From contig NZ_CP134398.1 in NCBI RefSeq assembly GCF_002968335.2, positions 186,001 through 250,000 on the forward strand: a stretch of 64,000 nt of DNA, read 5' to 3'. A model generated the notes under the pieces. That model did no database searches. It saw only the letters and a list, made by a program, of their open reading frames with translations, and was not told where the DNA came from. Numbering within the stretch: the first letter of the stretch is position 1; every line of letters begins with the position of its first letter. This document shows positions 18,359-26,437 of the stretch, in pieces. This DNA is from Mycobacterium sp. ITM-2016-00316. Lineage in GTDB: Bacteria; Actinomycetota; Actinomycetes; Mycobacteriales; Mycobacteriaceae. The translations under genes were made by a program, and so were the position numbers.

Positions 18359-19273
18359 ATGACCGTGCTGGAGCTCCCCGCCGGAATCCGCGTCGCCGTC
18401 GAGAAGCCGTTCGACGACGCGACTTTCACGCTGAGCGAAGCGGTTTCGGCCGACCGGCGGGTGGTCACGGTCGCATCGGTAGATGATGCCCTGGCCGACC
18501 TGACCGAGCGCTGCCGGCGGTGGCCGCAGGCCGCGGCGGTCTGCGATGACGTGCTGCGCGCACATCAGCCGGCCGCCCCCGTGTTCGCCGGCGTCATCAC
18601 CGAATCGCTGGCCTACTCGACGCTGCAGTCCGGAGCCGAATTCGCCCGCTGGCTCGACGAACGCGGGCCCGTGCAGCTGCCGGCGCTGGCGGATCCGGTG
18701 CAGGCCGAACGCCGTGGCGACACCCTGTCGATCCGCTTCAACCGGGCACGGCGGCACAACGCCTTCACCACCGATGCGCGCGCCGCCCTGCTGGAGGTTC
18801 TCGGGGTGGCCCGGCTGGACGATTCGGTGACCGAGGTGGTGTTGACCGGCAACGGTCCGTCCTTCTGCAGCGGTGGTGACCTGGCCGAGTTCGGCACATT
18901 CGTCGACCCGGCCAGCGCGCACCTGGCGCGCACCCGGCACAGCCCGGCCCTGGTGCTGGCCGAACTGACCGAACGGCTGGGGCCGGCCTGCCGCGCCGAG
19001 GTGCACGGCCAGGTGTTGGGCAGTGGCCTGGAGATGGCCGCCTACTGCGGGCACATCCGGTGCCACCCCGACGCCGTGATCGGCCTGCCCGAACTCGCAC
19101 TGGGGCTGATCCCCGGTGCCGGTGGCACGGTCAGCATCACCCGCCGTATCGGGCGCTGGCGCACCGCGTATCTGGTGCTCTCCGGTGTGACCATCGACGC
19201 GGCAACGGCGCTGGCCTGGGGCCTGGTCGACGAGGTCAGCGCTGACGTGCCGGCCGGATCACCAGCTCGTTGA
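18359..19273 (+). CDS. Enoyl-CoA hydratase/isomerase with N-terminal extension
   Basis: A crotonase-fold protein of 304 residues. The crotonase domain begins near residue 110. Oxyanion-hole segments are FCSGGDLAEFG and GQVLGSGLEMA, and glutamates are present in GLEMA and LPELALGLIPGAGG, so hydratase activity is plausible. The first 110 residues are not crotonase-like and contain no recognised motif. It is probably co-transcribed with fadD4 (13-base gap). Its 3' end overlaps the convergent SDR gene by 38 bases. Confidence 0.85.
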   Translation: MTVLELPAGIRVAVEKPFDDATFTLSEAVSADRRVVTVASVDDALADLTERCRRWPQAAAVCDDVLRAHQPAAPVFAGVITESLAYSTLQSGAEFARWLDERGPVQLPALADPVQAERRGDTLSIRFNRARRHNAFTTDARAALLEVLGVARLDDSVTEVVLTGNGPSFCSGGDLAEFGTFVDPASAHLARTRHSPALVLAELTERLGPACRAEVHGQVLGSGLEMAAYCGHIRCHPDAVIGLPELALGLIPGAGGTVSITRRIGRWRTAYLVLSGVTIDAATALAWGLVDEVSADVPAGSPAR

Positions 19274-19946
19274 CGTCCACCTCTGCGGGTTCGTCGATCG
19301 CATAGGCGATGGCCCTGGCGATGGCGTCCGGAGGAATCGAGTCGGCACGGTAGGTCTGCATCGCCGCTGCCGCCGTCGGATCGGTGATCGATTCGGCCAG
19401 TTCGGATTCCACCACCCCGGGGGAGACGGTGGTGACCCGGATGGACGGGTCGAGTTCCAGCCGCAGACCCTCGGTGATCGCCCAGGCGGCGTGTTTGGTC
19501 GCGCAGTACACCGCCGCGGTGGGCACCACCTCATGTGCGCCGACCGAGGCCACCGTGACGAAATGCCCGTGGCCCTGCCGCTGGAACTGCGGCAGCGCTG
19601 CGGCGATCCCGTTGAGCAGACCGCGCACGTTGACGTCGATCATGGCGTCCCATTCGTCGGCCAACAGCGCGTCGAGCCGGGACAACGGCATCACGCCGGC
19701 GTTGTTGACGATCACGTCGATGCGGCCGTGGGCGGCGACCGCCCAATCGACGAACGACGCGAAATCGGCGCGGTCGGTGACATCGAGGCGGCGCACCGCA
19801 ATGTTGTCACCCGCCAGTTCGGCGAGGCGGTCTTCGCGACGGGCGCCGGCGAGCACCCGGTGGCCCTGGGCGGCGAGCCTGCGGGCCACCGCCGCGCCGA
19901 TGCCGCTGGTGGCTCCGGTGACGAGGACGATCTTGTTATCTGTCAT
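19236..19946 (-). CDS. Short-chain dehydrogenase paired with an XRE/MmyB-type regulator
   Basis: A classical SDR of 236 residues. It has the cofactor motif VTGATSGIGAA, NNAGVMP, the catalytic Ser in VASVGAH, and YCATKHA as the YxxxK active site. ATG 19946 is the first start close to the SDR core. It diverges from the MmyB-type regulator gene, and the 101-base gap between the two starts holds a 23-bp palindrome. Divergent SDR/MmyB-type regulator pairs are a known arrangement in actinomycetes, so the SDR is probably the regulator's target. Confidence 0.92.
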   Translation of the reverse strand: MTDNKIVLVTGATSGIGAAVARRLAAQGHRVLAGARREDRLAELAGDNIAVRRLDVTDRADFASFVDWAVAAHGRIDVIVNNAGVMPLSRLDALLADEWDAMIDVNVRGLLNGIAAALPQFQRQGHGHFVTVASVGAHEVVPTAAVYCATKHAAWAITEGLRLELDPSIRVTTVSPGVVESELAESITDPTAAAAMQTYRADSIPPDAIARAIAYAIDEPAEVDVNELVIRPARQR

Positions 19947-19992
19947 GACCTCAGCGTCGGCCGGAGCCGGACGGTCAGCCAGGACGCGGTGT

Positions 19993-20015
19993 GCCTGGGT
20001 GCAGTGCACCCAGGC
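19993..20015. promoter_or_regulatory. 23-bp palindromic operator between SDR and regulator
   Basis: GCCTGGGTGCA and its exact reverse complement are separated by a single G. The site lies 47 bases from the SDR start and 33 bases from the regulator start, so one dimeric regulator could control both genes. The adjacent XRE/MmyB-type gene is the obvious candidate. Confidence 0.7.
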
Positions 20016-20047
20016 GGCGGGGTGTCGATGCGTCCTACTGTGGCGGT

Positions 20048-20865
20048 ATGTCGGATCTGGGGGACTACCTACGCAGCAGGCGTGCACTGGTCAGCCCTGC
20101 TGATGTGGGTCTGGTCAGCGTCGGGCACCGCCGGGTGGCGGGGCTGCGACGCGAGGAGGTGGCGCTGCTGGCCGGGGTCAGCGTGGACTACTACATCCGG
20201 CTGGAGCAGGGCCGGGAACGGTCCCCGTCGGCGCAGGTGCTCGACGCGCTCGGGGCGGCGCTGCGACTCGACGACGACGGCCGCCAGCACCTCTTCCGGG
20301 TCGCCGGGCTGGCTCCGCGTCCCCATACGGTTGTCGTCCCGGATCGCGTCGACCCCGCGCTGATGCGACTGATGGACGCCTGGCCGGACAATCCGGCGCT
20401 GGTCTACAACCGGGCCTATGACGTGCTGGCCACCAACGCGATAGCCGATGCGCTGTTCGGGGACTTCGGCGCCCACGGCAACCTGATGACCTTGGTGTTC
20501 ACCGAGGCGCGGGCCCGGGAGTTCTATGTGGACTGGCCTTCGATCGCGGCGAACTCCGTCGCGGGTTTCCGCCGCAACTACGCCGAAGCACCGGGGGACC
20601 CGCGGGTGGCGGCCGTGCTGGCCGAGCTGCTGGCCACGGCCACCGACTTCGCCGACCTGTGGGCCCGACACGATGCCCGCGGAAAACGCTGTCCACCAAA
20701 ACGTTTCAGCATCCGACGGTGGGGCGGCTGACCTTGCACATGCAGACGTTCGCGGTGCGCTCGGCGCCGGGCCAGGAGCTGGTGGTCTACCAGGCCGAAC
20801 CGGGGTCCACGAGTGCGGACGCGGTGGCACTGCTCGGCAGTCTGGCGGCCACCGCCGACAGCTGA
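20048..20865 (+). pseudogene. XRE-family MmyB-like regulator with a frameshift
   Basis: The first frame (20048-20731) encodes an XRE helix-turn-helix (LGDYLRSRRALVSP to LGAALRL, about residues 3-75) and the MmyB-type ligand-binding domain. Similarity stops after WARHDARGK. The family's C-terminal sequence then continues in another frame: KTLSTKTFQHPTVGRLTLHMQ to the stop at 20863-20865. The break is at the run of four A at 20683-20686; one extra A would restore a single reading frame of about 270 residues. Either the C-terminal third is lost, or the base is missing through sequencing or assembly error. Only the DNA-binding part and most of the sensor domain would be made as written. Confidence 0.75.
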
Positions 20866-20870
20866 ATCCA

Positions 20871-20902
20871 ACATACATGTGCGCACGTGCGCACATGTAT
20901 GT
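20871..20902. promoter_or_regulatory. 32-bp perfect palindrome, likely ArsR operator
   Basis: The half-site ACATACATGTGCGCAC is followed directly by its exact reverse complement. It ends 12 bases before the GTG of the MFS gene, so a bound protein would cover the promoter or the start of the transcript. The ArsR-type repressor encoded at the end of the same operon is the likely ligand, which would make the operon self-regulated. Confidence 0.75.
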
Positions 20903-20914
20903 CATGCTTGGTGG

Positions 20915-22177
20915 GTGAGCAGAACCGGCGTCCTCGCAAACCCGGTGTTCCGGCGGCTCTTCGCGGCACAGATCGTGGCGCTCGGCGGGACCGGGCTGCT
21001 GACGGTCGCGCTCAGCCTGCTGGCCTACGACCTGGCCGGACCCGCCGCCGGAGCCGTGCTCGGCACCGTGCTGGCGATCAAGATGCTGGCCTATGTCTTC
21101 ATTGCGCCGGTGATGGCCACCGTGACGAATCGCCTGCCGCGCAGAGCCGTTCTCGTCGGCGCGGACCTGACCCGCGCCGCGGTCGCCCTGCTGCTGCCGT
21201 TCGTCGGGCAGGTCTGGCAGATCTTCGTGCTGGTGTTCGTCCTGCAGGCGGCCTCGGCGACCTTCACCCCCGCCTTCCAGGCGGTGATTCCCGCCGTTCT
21301 CACCGACGAGCGGGCGTATACCCGGGGACTGTCGCTGTCCCGGTTGGCCTATGACCTGGAGGCGATGGTCAGCCCGATCCTGGCTGCCGCTCTGCTCGTG
21401 GTGATGTCCTACAACAGTCTGTTCGCCGGAACGGTTGCCGGGTTCCTGCTCTCGGCCGTGCTGGTGCGGCGCACGGCGGTGCCCGACATCGACCCCGACG
21501 GTGCGCCGTGGCGCCGTCGATTGTTCTCGGGTGTGCGAAACATGCTGGGACATCGCGAGTTACGTGCGCTGGTCGCGATGAATATCGCGGTCGCCGCGGC
21601 CACCGCACTGGTCATGGTGAACACCGTGGTGTACGTCCGCGACATGCTCGCCGGCAGCGAGGCGCAGGTGGCGATGATGTTCGCCGCCTACGGAACCGGG
21701 TCGATGGTGGTGGCGTTGTCGGTGCCCAGGCTGCTCACCGTCGTCACCGACCGCGTGATGATGCTGACGGGGGCGGGCGCCGCCGCGAGCGGTCTGCTGG
21801 TGGCCGCGACGGTCGTGGTCGTGACCCCGACGTGGACGCTGCTGGCGTCGACATGGGTGCTGCTGGGCGCCGCGACATCGCTGGTGAACACCCCGGCCGG
21901 GCGCCTGCTGCGCCGGGCGAGCACCGAGACGAACCGCACCGCTCTGTTCACCGCCCAATTCTCGCTGTCACATGCCGGGTTCCTGCTGACCTATCCGATC
22001 GCCGGCTGGGTGGGCGTGGCCGTCAATCAGGGGCTCGCCGCGGTGATACTCGCTATCCTCGGTTCATTCGCGGCGCTCGCTGCGGCATGGATCATGGCGC
22101 ACGGGAGGGGTGAGGCCGATGAGCGGGACAGCGCCCGGGAAGCCCCGACCCGAGTCGGCGCCGAGTCTCGTCCATGA
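20915..22177 (+). CDS. MFS transporter, likely metal- or drug-efflux
   Basis: A major facilitator of 420 residues with about twelve hydrophobic segments. A cytoplasmic basic loop (TNRLPRRAVLVGADLTRA) follows the early helices, as in MFS drug exporters. GTG 20915 is the only start near the first helix (ANPVFRRLFAAQIVALGG); the frame remains open upstream through the palindrome. The 3' end overlaps an ArsR gene whose product has a metal-site motif, so export of a divalent metal or a metal complex is a reasonable inference. Sequence alone does not fix the substrate. Confidence 0.88.
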   Translation: MSRTGVLANPVFRRLFAAQIVALGGTGLLTVALSLLAYDLAGPAAGAVLGTVLAIKMLAYVFIAPVMATVTNRLPRRAVLVGADLTRAAVALLLPFVGQVWQIFVLVFVLQAASATFTPAFQAVIPAVLTDERAYTRGLSLSRLAYDLEAMVSPILAAALLVVMSYNSLFAGTVAGFLLSAVLVRRTAVPDIDPDGAPWRRRLFSGVRNMLGHRELRALVAMNIAVAAATALVMVNTVVYVRDMLAGSEAQVAMMFAAYGTGSMVVALSVPRLLTVVTDRVMMLTGAGAAASGLLVAATVVVVTPTWTLLASTWVLLGAATSLVNTPAGRLLRRASTETNRTALFTAQFSLSHAGFLLTYPIAGWVGVAVNQGLAAVILAILGSFAALAAAWIMAHGRGEADERDSAREAPTRVGAESRP

Positions 22178-22493
22178 CGCCTCCCCGGACCGCGACCGCC
22201 TCGACGCCGCCAGCGACACCTTCCGGATGCTTGCCGATCCGACCCGCCTGCATCTGCTCTGGCTACTGACTCAGGGTGAGGCCGATGTCAGCGCGCTGGC
22301 CGAGGTGACCGGCGGTTCCCGCACGTCCGTCAGCCAGCACCTGGCCAAGCTGCGGTTCGCCCGGCTGGTGGACACCCGCAAGGACGGGCGACGGGTGTTC
22401 TACCGGCTGCGCGACGGGCATCTGGGCAGGCTGGTGCAGGAAGGCCTCAATCACGCCGATCACCGGGTGACCGGCGAGCCGCCGCACGCCTGA
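22119..22493 (+). CDS. ArsR/SmtB-family repressor with alpha-5 metal site
   Basis: A winged-helix repressor of 124 residues, with the family motif MLADPTRLHLLWLL and the recognition helix SRTSVSQHLAKLR. Near the C-terminus D99, H101, H112 and H115 form D-x-H-x10-H-x2-H, the spacing of the alpha-5 site that binds zinc, cobalt or nickel in CzrA/SmtB/NmtR-type sensors. No cysteine-type metal site is seen. ATG 22119 follows GGGAGG by about ten bases; an in-frame GTG at 22110 is possible. It overlaps the MFS gene by 59 bases, so expression is coupled, and it probably acts at the palindrome at 20871-20902. Confidence 0.9.
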   Translation: MSGTAPGKPRPESAPSLVHDASPDRDRLDAASDTFRMLADPTRLHLLWLLTQGEADVSALAEVTGGSRTSVSQHLAKLRFARLVDTRKDGRRVFYRLRDGHLGRLVQEGLNHADHRVTGEPPHA

Positions 22494-22500
22494 AACTAGA

Positions 22501-23481
22501 GTGCCCGCCGTGACTCCGATTGCAGCCGGTGGCCCCTATTTCGACGATTTACAGGTCGGGCAGGTATTCGACACCGCACCGTCGATGACCCTGACCTCCG
22601 GTGCGGCCGCCGCGCATCAGAGCATTCTCGGCGACCGGCTGCGACTTGCACTGGATGCCGGCCTTGCCGCGGCGGTCACCGGCGACATCGGACCGCTGGC
22701 CCATCCCGCGCTGGTCTGCGACGTGGCGATCGGCCAATCGACCCTGGTGACCCAGCGTGTCAAGGCCAACCTGTTCTATCGCGGGCTGAACTTTCACCGC
22801 TTCCCGGTCATCGGTGACACCCTGACCACCCGCACCGAGGTGGTGGCACTGCGGCAGAACTCGGCGAAAGCGGGCCGGGCCGCCACCGGACTCGCCGCGC
22901 TACGGATGACCACCGCGGACCAGGCCGGTCGGTCGGTGCTGGACTTCTACCGATGCGCGATGCTGCCGCTGTCCGCCGATGACGTGCAGACCGGGCATGC
23001 CGATGACCTGAGTGCCGTCGGCGCCGACCAGCAGACCCCGCCAGATCCGACAGCGGGGTGGAACGCGCAGGCGTTCACCGGCTCCGGTTTCGATCACTCG
23101 CTGGTCGGAACCGTCCTGCACAGCACCGCCGATGTCGTGAGCAGTGCACCGGAACTGGCCAGGCTCTCGCTGAACATTGCTGCCACCCATCATGATTGGC
23201 GGGCCGGTGGGCAGCGGCTGGTGTACGGCGGGCACACCATCGGACTGGCGCTGGCCCAGGCGAACCGGCTGCTGCCGAACCTGGCGACCGTGTTGGGCTG
23301 GGAATCCTGTGATCACACCGGACCCGTGCACGAGAACGACACGCTGCACAGCGAACTGCACATCGAGGCCGCCGAGCCCACCCCGGCGGGAACGCGGCTC
23401 CGGCTGCGCTCGCTGGTCCACGCGGTCGGGGAGGGCCGCGGCCCGGTGCTGGACTGGCGCTTCGCCGCTTTGCATTTCTGA
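22501..23481 (+). CDS. Double-hotdog (R)-hydratase-like protein, Rv0216 family
   Basis: A protein of 326 residues, clearly related to Rv0216, which has two hotdog repeats like eukaryotic-type MaoC hydratases. Conserved stretches include GPYFDDLQVGQVFD, KANLFYRGLNFHRFPVIGDTL and LVYGGHTIGLALAQANRLLPNL. The Asp/His hydratase dyad cannot be placed with confidence, and the Rv0216 group is known for departing from the standard R-hydratase motif. GTG 22501 is used, with GTG 22510 as an alternative. It is followed by a CoA-transferase gene 35 bases downstream, suggesting an acyl-CoA pathway. Confidence 0.88.
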   Translation: MPAVTPIAAGGPYFDDLQVGQVFDTAPSMTLTSGAAAAHQSILGDRLRLALDAGLAAAVTGDIGPLAHPALVCDVAIGQSTLVTQRVKANLFYRGLNFHRFPVIGDTLTTRTEVVALRQNSAKAGRAATGLAALRMTTADQAGRSVLDFYRCAMLPLSADDVQTGHADDLSAVGADQQTPPDPTAGWNAQAFTGSGFDHSLVGTVLHSTADVVSSAPELARLSLNIAATHHDWRAGGQRLVYGGHTIGLALAQANRLLPNLATVLGWESCDHTGPVHENDTLHSELHIEAAEPTPAGTRLRLRSLVHAVGEGRGPVLDWRFAALHF

Positions 23482-23516
23482 TATGGGGCAGGTCTGAGAC
23501 GGGGCAAGATGGCGGT

Positions 23517-24623
23517 GTGAGCACCGTCGGGGTCCCGGAAGCGCTGAGTGCGCGTGCCCAGGGTGTGGCCGACGCGTTCACCGCGCACACCGGCGTCCGG
23601 GTCGACGCCGCCGCGTTGCTCACCGGCAGGGCGGCGCTGCTGGGTTTGACCACCAAGGGCCAGATCTCGGCGGGCGGCGCCACCCGCATCCTGCGCGGCG
23701 AGGACACCTGGTGCGCCGTCACGCTCTCCCGCCCCGATGACATCGCGGTGGTACCCGCGTTGGTCGAGACCGACGACCTCGGCGCCGACCCCTGGTCGCC
23801 CCTGCAACGCTGGGTGAGCACCCGATCCGCGACGGCCGCCGTGGCGCGGGCCCGGCTGCTGGACCTACCGGCGGCGGTCCTCGGTGAGACTTCACCCGGC
23901 CCGCCGGTGACCCGGGCGCACGGCCCAAGAGGCGAGCGGCCGGCCCAGCTGCTGGTCGTCGACATGTCCTCGATGTGGGCGGGTCCGCTGTGCGGGCGGC
24001 TACTCGGTGGCGCGGGTGCCACCGTGATCAAGGTGGAAAGCCCAAGGCGTCCCGACGGCACCAGAGCGGGGTCTGTCGCCTTCTACGACTGGATGAATCG
24101 CGGGAAGCTCTCCTATGCGGTCGAATTCGACGATCAACCGGCCATGAGACGTCTGCTGGAGGCGGCCGATGTCGTGATCGAGGGATCGCGGCCCGCGGGG
24201 CTGAACCGCCGCGGTCTGGGCCCTGCCGATATCGCACCGCGGGCCGGGCGGATCTGGTTGCGTATCAGCGGATACGGCTCCGAGGGTGACGCCGGCACCC
24301 GGGTGGCCTTCGGCGACGACGCGGCGGTGGCCGGCAGGTTGGTCCGGTCTGGTCCGGACGGGCCGGAATTCGTGGGTGACGCGATCGCGGATCCGCTGAC
24401 CGGTCTGCATGCCGCGGCCGCCGTGGTCGAGTCGCTGGCGCGCGGCGGGGGTGAGCTGATCGAGATGTCGATGTCGGCGACCGCCGCCGGCTACGCAGGG
24501 TTTGTCGGCGGACCCGTCCGGGAACCCACCGAACCGGAAACGGGCCCGTCGGCATCCGCACTGGGCGCCGACAACGCTGCGGTGCACGCACTGCTGGACG
24601 AAAGGCATTCCGTGTCATGTTGA
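23517..24623 (+). CDS. Family III CoA-transferase (CaiB/BaiF-type)
   Basis: A protein of 368 residues. The CoA-transferase III core starts near residue 140 with LLVVDMSSMWAGPLCGRLLGGAGATVIKVESP and continues with GLGPADIAPRAGRIWLRISGYG. FGDDAAVAGRLV holds the likely region of the catalytic Asp. The N-terminal 135 residues resemble the extra domain seen in some members. The family moves CoA between acids or racemises 2-methylacyl-CoA esters. The GTG start at 23517 is the first in frame. The stop overlaps the start of the amidohydrolase gene by 7 bases. Confidence 0.85.
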   Translation: MSTVGVPEALSARAQGVADAFTAHTGVRVDAAALLTGRAALLGLTTKGQISAGGATRILRGEDTWCAVTLSRPDDIAVVPALVETDDLGADPWSPLQRWVSTRSATAAVARARLLDLPAAVLGETSPGPPVTRAHGPRGERPAQLLVVDMSSMWAGPLCGRLLGGAGATVIKVESPRRPDGTRAGSVAFYDWMNRGKLSYAVEFDDQPAMRRLLEAADVVIEGSRPAGLNRRGLGPADIAPRAGRIWLRISGYGSEGDAGTRVAFGDDAAVAGRLVRSGPDGPEFVGDAIADPLTGLHAAAAVVESLARGGGELIEMSMSATAAGYAGFVGGPVREPTEPETGPSASALGADNAAVHALLDERHSVSC

Positions 24624-25918
24624 TCCAACGGGCAGCGCTGCTCGACGGACGGGTGGTCGACATCCGGGTCGGCGCGCAGATCACCGAGATGGCCCCCCGC
24701 CTCACCCCGCACCCCGACGACCGGGTGCTCGACGCCGCCGGTGGCGCGGTCATCCCCGGGTTGCACGATCACCATGTGCACGTGCATTCGGCTGCGGCGG
24801 CGGCGGATTCGGTCCGGGTCGGTACCGCGGAGGTGAGCGGTCGCGACGACCTGGCCCGGGTACTGGCCGACGCCGAACCCGGCGAGGACGGCTGGATCCG
24901 CGCTGTCGGCTACCACGAGGCGGTGGCCGGTCCGCTGGACCGGGACAGGCTCGATACGCTCGCCCCGCCGGTCCCGGTGCGGATTCAGCATCGCAGCGGC
25001 ATCCTGTGGACCTTGAACTCGAAGGGCCTGGCCGCGGTGGGCCTGGCCGATCACCCCGATGGCAGGCTGCGCAGCGCCGACCGCACCTGGTCGGATGCAT
25101 TGCAACGCCGCGATACCGCGATCGATGAGCTGAGCAATCGGCTGTCCGCGTATGGGATCACGGGAATCACCGATGCCACACCGGATCTCGACATCGGCGA
25201 CATCGTCAAGTTGGACGAGGTGCACCGACACGGCGGAATGCGTCAGCGGCTGCACCATCTGGCACCCGGCAAGCGAATCCTGCATGACGACAGTCTGAAC
25301 CTCGACGAGCTCACCGACTGGGTGGCCCGGCGCCACCGCGACGGGGCGCCGGTCGCCGTGCACTGTGTGACCGCGGCCCAGCTCGTCGTCACCATTGCCG
25401 CGTTGCGCGCCGCCGGCGGCCACCCCGATGACCGCATCGAGCATGCCGCGGTGGTGCCCGACGACTGTCTCAGCGACCTCGCGGATCTGGGCGTCACGGT
25501 GGTGACCCAGCCCAACTTCGTGGCCGAACGCGGTGACCAGTACCTGACGGACGTCCCGGCCGACGAGCATCATCAGCTGTGGCGCATCGCGTCACTGCTG
25601 CATGCCGGTATTCGGGTGGCTCTGTCGACGGATATGCCGTTCGGTGACGGCGATCCCTGGGCCGCCATGCGTGCCGCGGTACACCGCCGCACGCCGAGCG
25701 GGGCGGTGCTGGGCGAGGCCGAACGGATCAGTCCACGCGCCGCGCTCGAGCTGTTCCTGGGCACCGCGGCCGCGCCGACGGCCCCGCGCAGCGTGGCGCC
25801 CGGACAGCCGGGTGATCTGTGCGTCCTCGGCGTGCCGCCGGCGGACCTTCTCGAAGACCTGGACGGCGGCGCCGTGGTGGCCACCTTGATCGACGGTGAA
25901 CTCAGCTATCGCAGGTGA
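24617..25918 (+). CDS. Amidohydrolase family protein (YtcJ-like)
   Basis: A metal-dependent hydrolase of 433 residues. The first metal motif is GLHDHHVHVHS, later ligand regions are VAVHCVTAAQ and RIEHAAVVPD, and LSTDMPFGDGDPWAAMRAAV carries the catalytic Asp. A C-terminal beta-sandwich segment (APGQPGDLCVLGVPP) completes the amidohydrolase-3 layout. The physiological amide or ester is unknown. Overlap with the CoA-transferase gene and closeness to the Rv0216-like gene suggest a three-gene operon. It ends two bases from the stop of a convergent small gene. Confidence 0.88.
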   Translation: MLIQRAALLDGRVVDIRVGAQITEMAPRLTPHPDDRVLDAAGGAVIPGLHDHHVHVHSAAAAADSVRVGTAEVSGRDDLARVLADAEPGEDGWIRAVGYHEAVAGPLDRDRLDTLAPPVPVRIQHRSGILWTLNSKGLAAVGLADHPDGRLRSADRTWSDALQRRDTAIDELSNRLSAYGITGITDATPDLDIGDIVKLDEVHRHGGMRQRLHHLAPGKRILHDDSLNLDELTDWVARRHRDGAPVAVHCVTAAQLVVTIAALRAAGGHPDDRIEHAAVVPDDCLSDLADLGVTVVTQPNFVAERGDQYLTDVPADEHHQLWRIASLLHAGIRVALSTDMPFGDGDPWAAMRAAVHRRTPSGAVLGEAERISPRAALELFLGTAAAPTAPRSVAPGQPGDLCVLGVPPADLLEDLDGGAVVATLIDGELSYRR

Positions 25919-25920
25919 GG

Positions 25921-26055
25921 TCAGTCCGGTGGTTCGGAGCCGGGTTCGGGCTTGTGCACATCCGGTGTCTGCTCGTCGACATCGGACTCGTCCACCTTCG
26001 GCCGGGAGTCGTCACCGGAATCGTCGTCGACGTACATACCTTTACCGCGAGGCAT
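25921..26055 (-). CDS. Small acidic protein of 44 residues
   Basis: This short gene begins MPRGKGMYVDDDSGDDSRPK and ends PGSEPPD, rich in Asp, Glu and Pro. AAAGGGAG lies four bases before the ATG at 26055, which strongly supports translation. The basic MPRGKG head and acidic tail suggest a conserved, probably disordered cytoplasmic protein; I recognise no named family and no function. Its stop is two bases from the stop of the convergent amidohydrolase gene. Confidence 0.72.
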   Translation of the reverse strand: MPRGKGMYVDDDSGDDSRPKVDESDVDEQTPDVHKPEPGSEPPD

Positions 26056-26437
26056 CGGCTCCCTTTCTGACGGTGTGACGAATGCCTGGGCTGGCTACCC
26101 ACCGGCAGCGCGCCGAAAACTCCGGCGAATGGCGGTCCGGCGGCGCGGCCGGATAACAATCCGGTCACAGTGGGAGATCACGATCAATTAAGTGTTTGCC
26201 GGTTGACATAAGAAAATGCCGGCAATCCTGCGAACACAGGTCCGAAACCGGCGTGAATGCGACCGAACTCACGTTCGGATGATGTAACACCGGCTGCCAC
26301 GGGCCGACGTTTGGCATTCGGCCGCACGGGGCACCAACAAGACACGCGTACCGTTGTTTTCGGGTCTGGGACCGTAAGCCTGGGATGTCTAGAACGAGGC
26401 ATACAAAAGATCAGAACACGAAGGACACCAATCAATC
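26056..26437. other. Intergenic region before the haemophore-like gene
   Basis: A gap of 382 bases with no convincing gene, between the divergently oriented small acidic gene and the haemophore-like gene. TTGACA occurs at 26203-26208, inside an inverted repeat TTGCCGG/CCGGCAA (26196-26202 and 26219-26225), but no good -10 hexamer follows at the right distance. AAGGA lies about 14 bases before the ATG at 26438. The region is locally richer in A/T than its neighbours, as expected for promoters of both flanking genes. Confidence 0.4.

Noticed and set aside
26203..26208. TTGACA as the promoter of the haemophore-like gene
   Set aside because: No acceptable -10 hexamer follows at 16-19 bases, and it lies 230 bases from the start codon.
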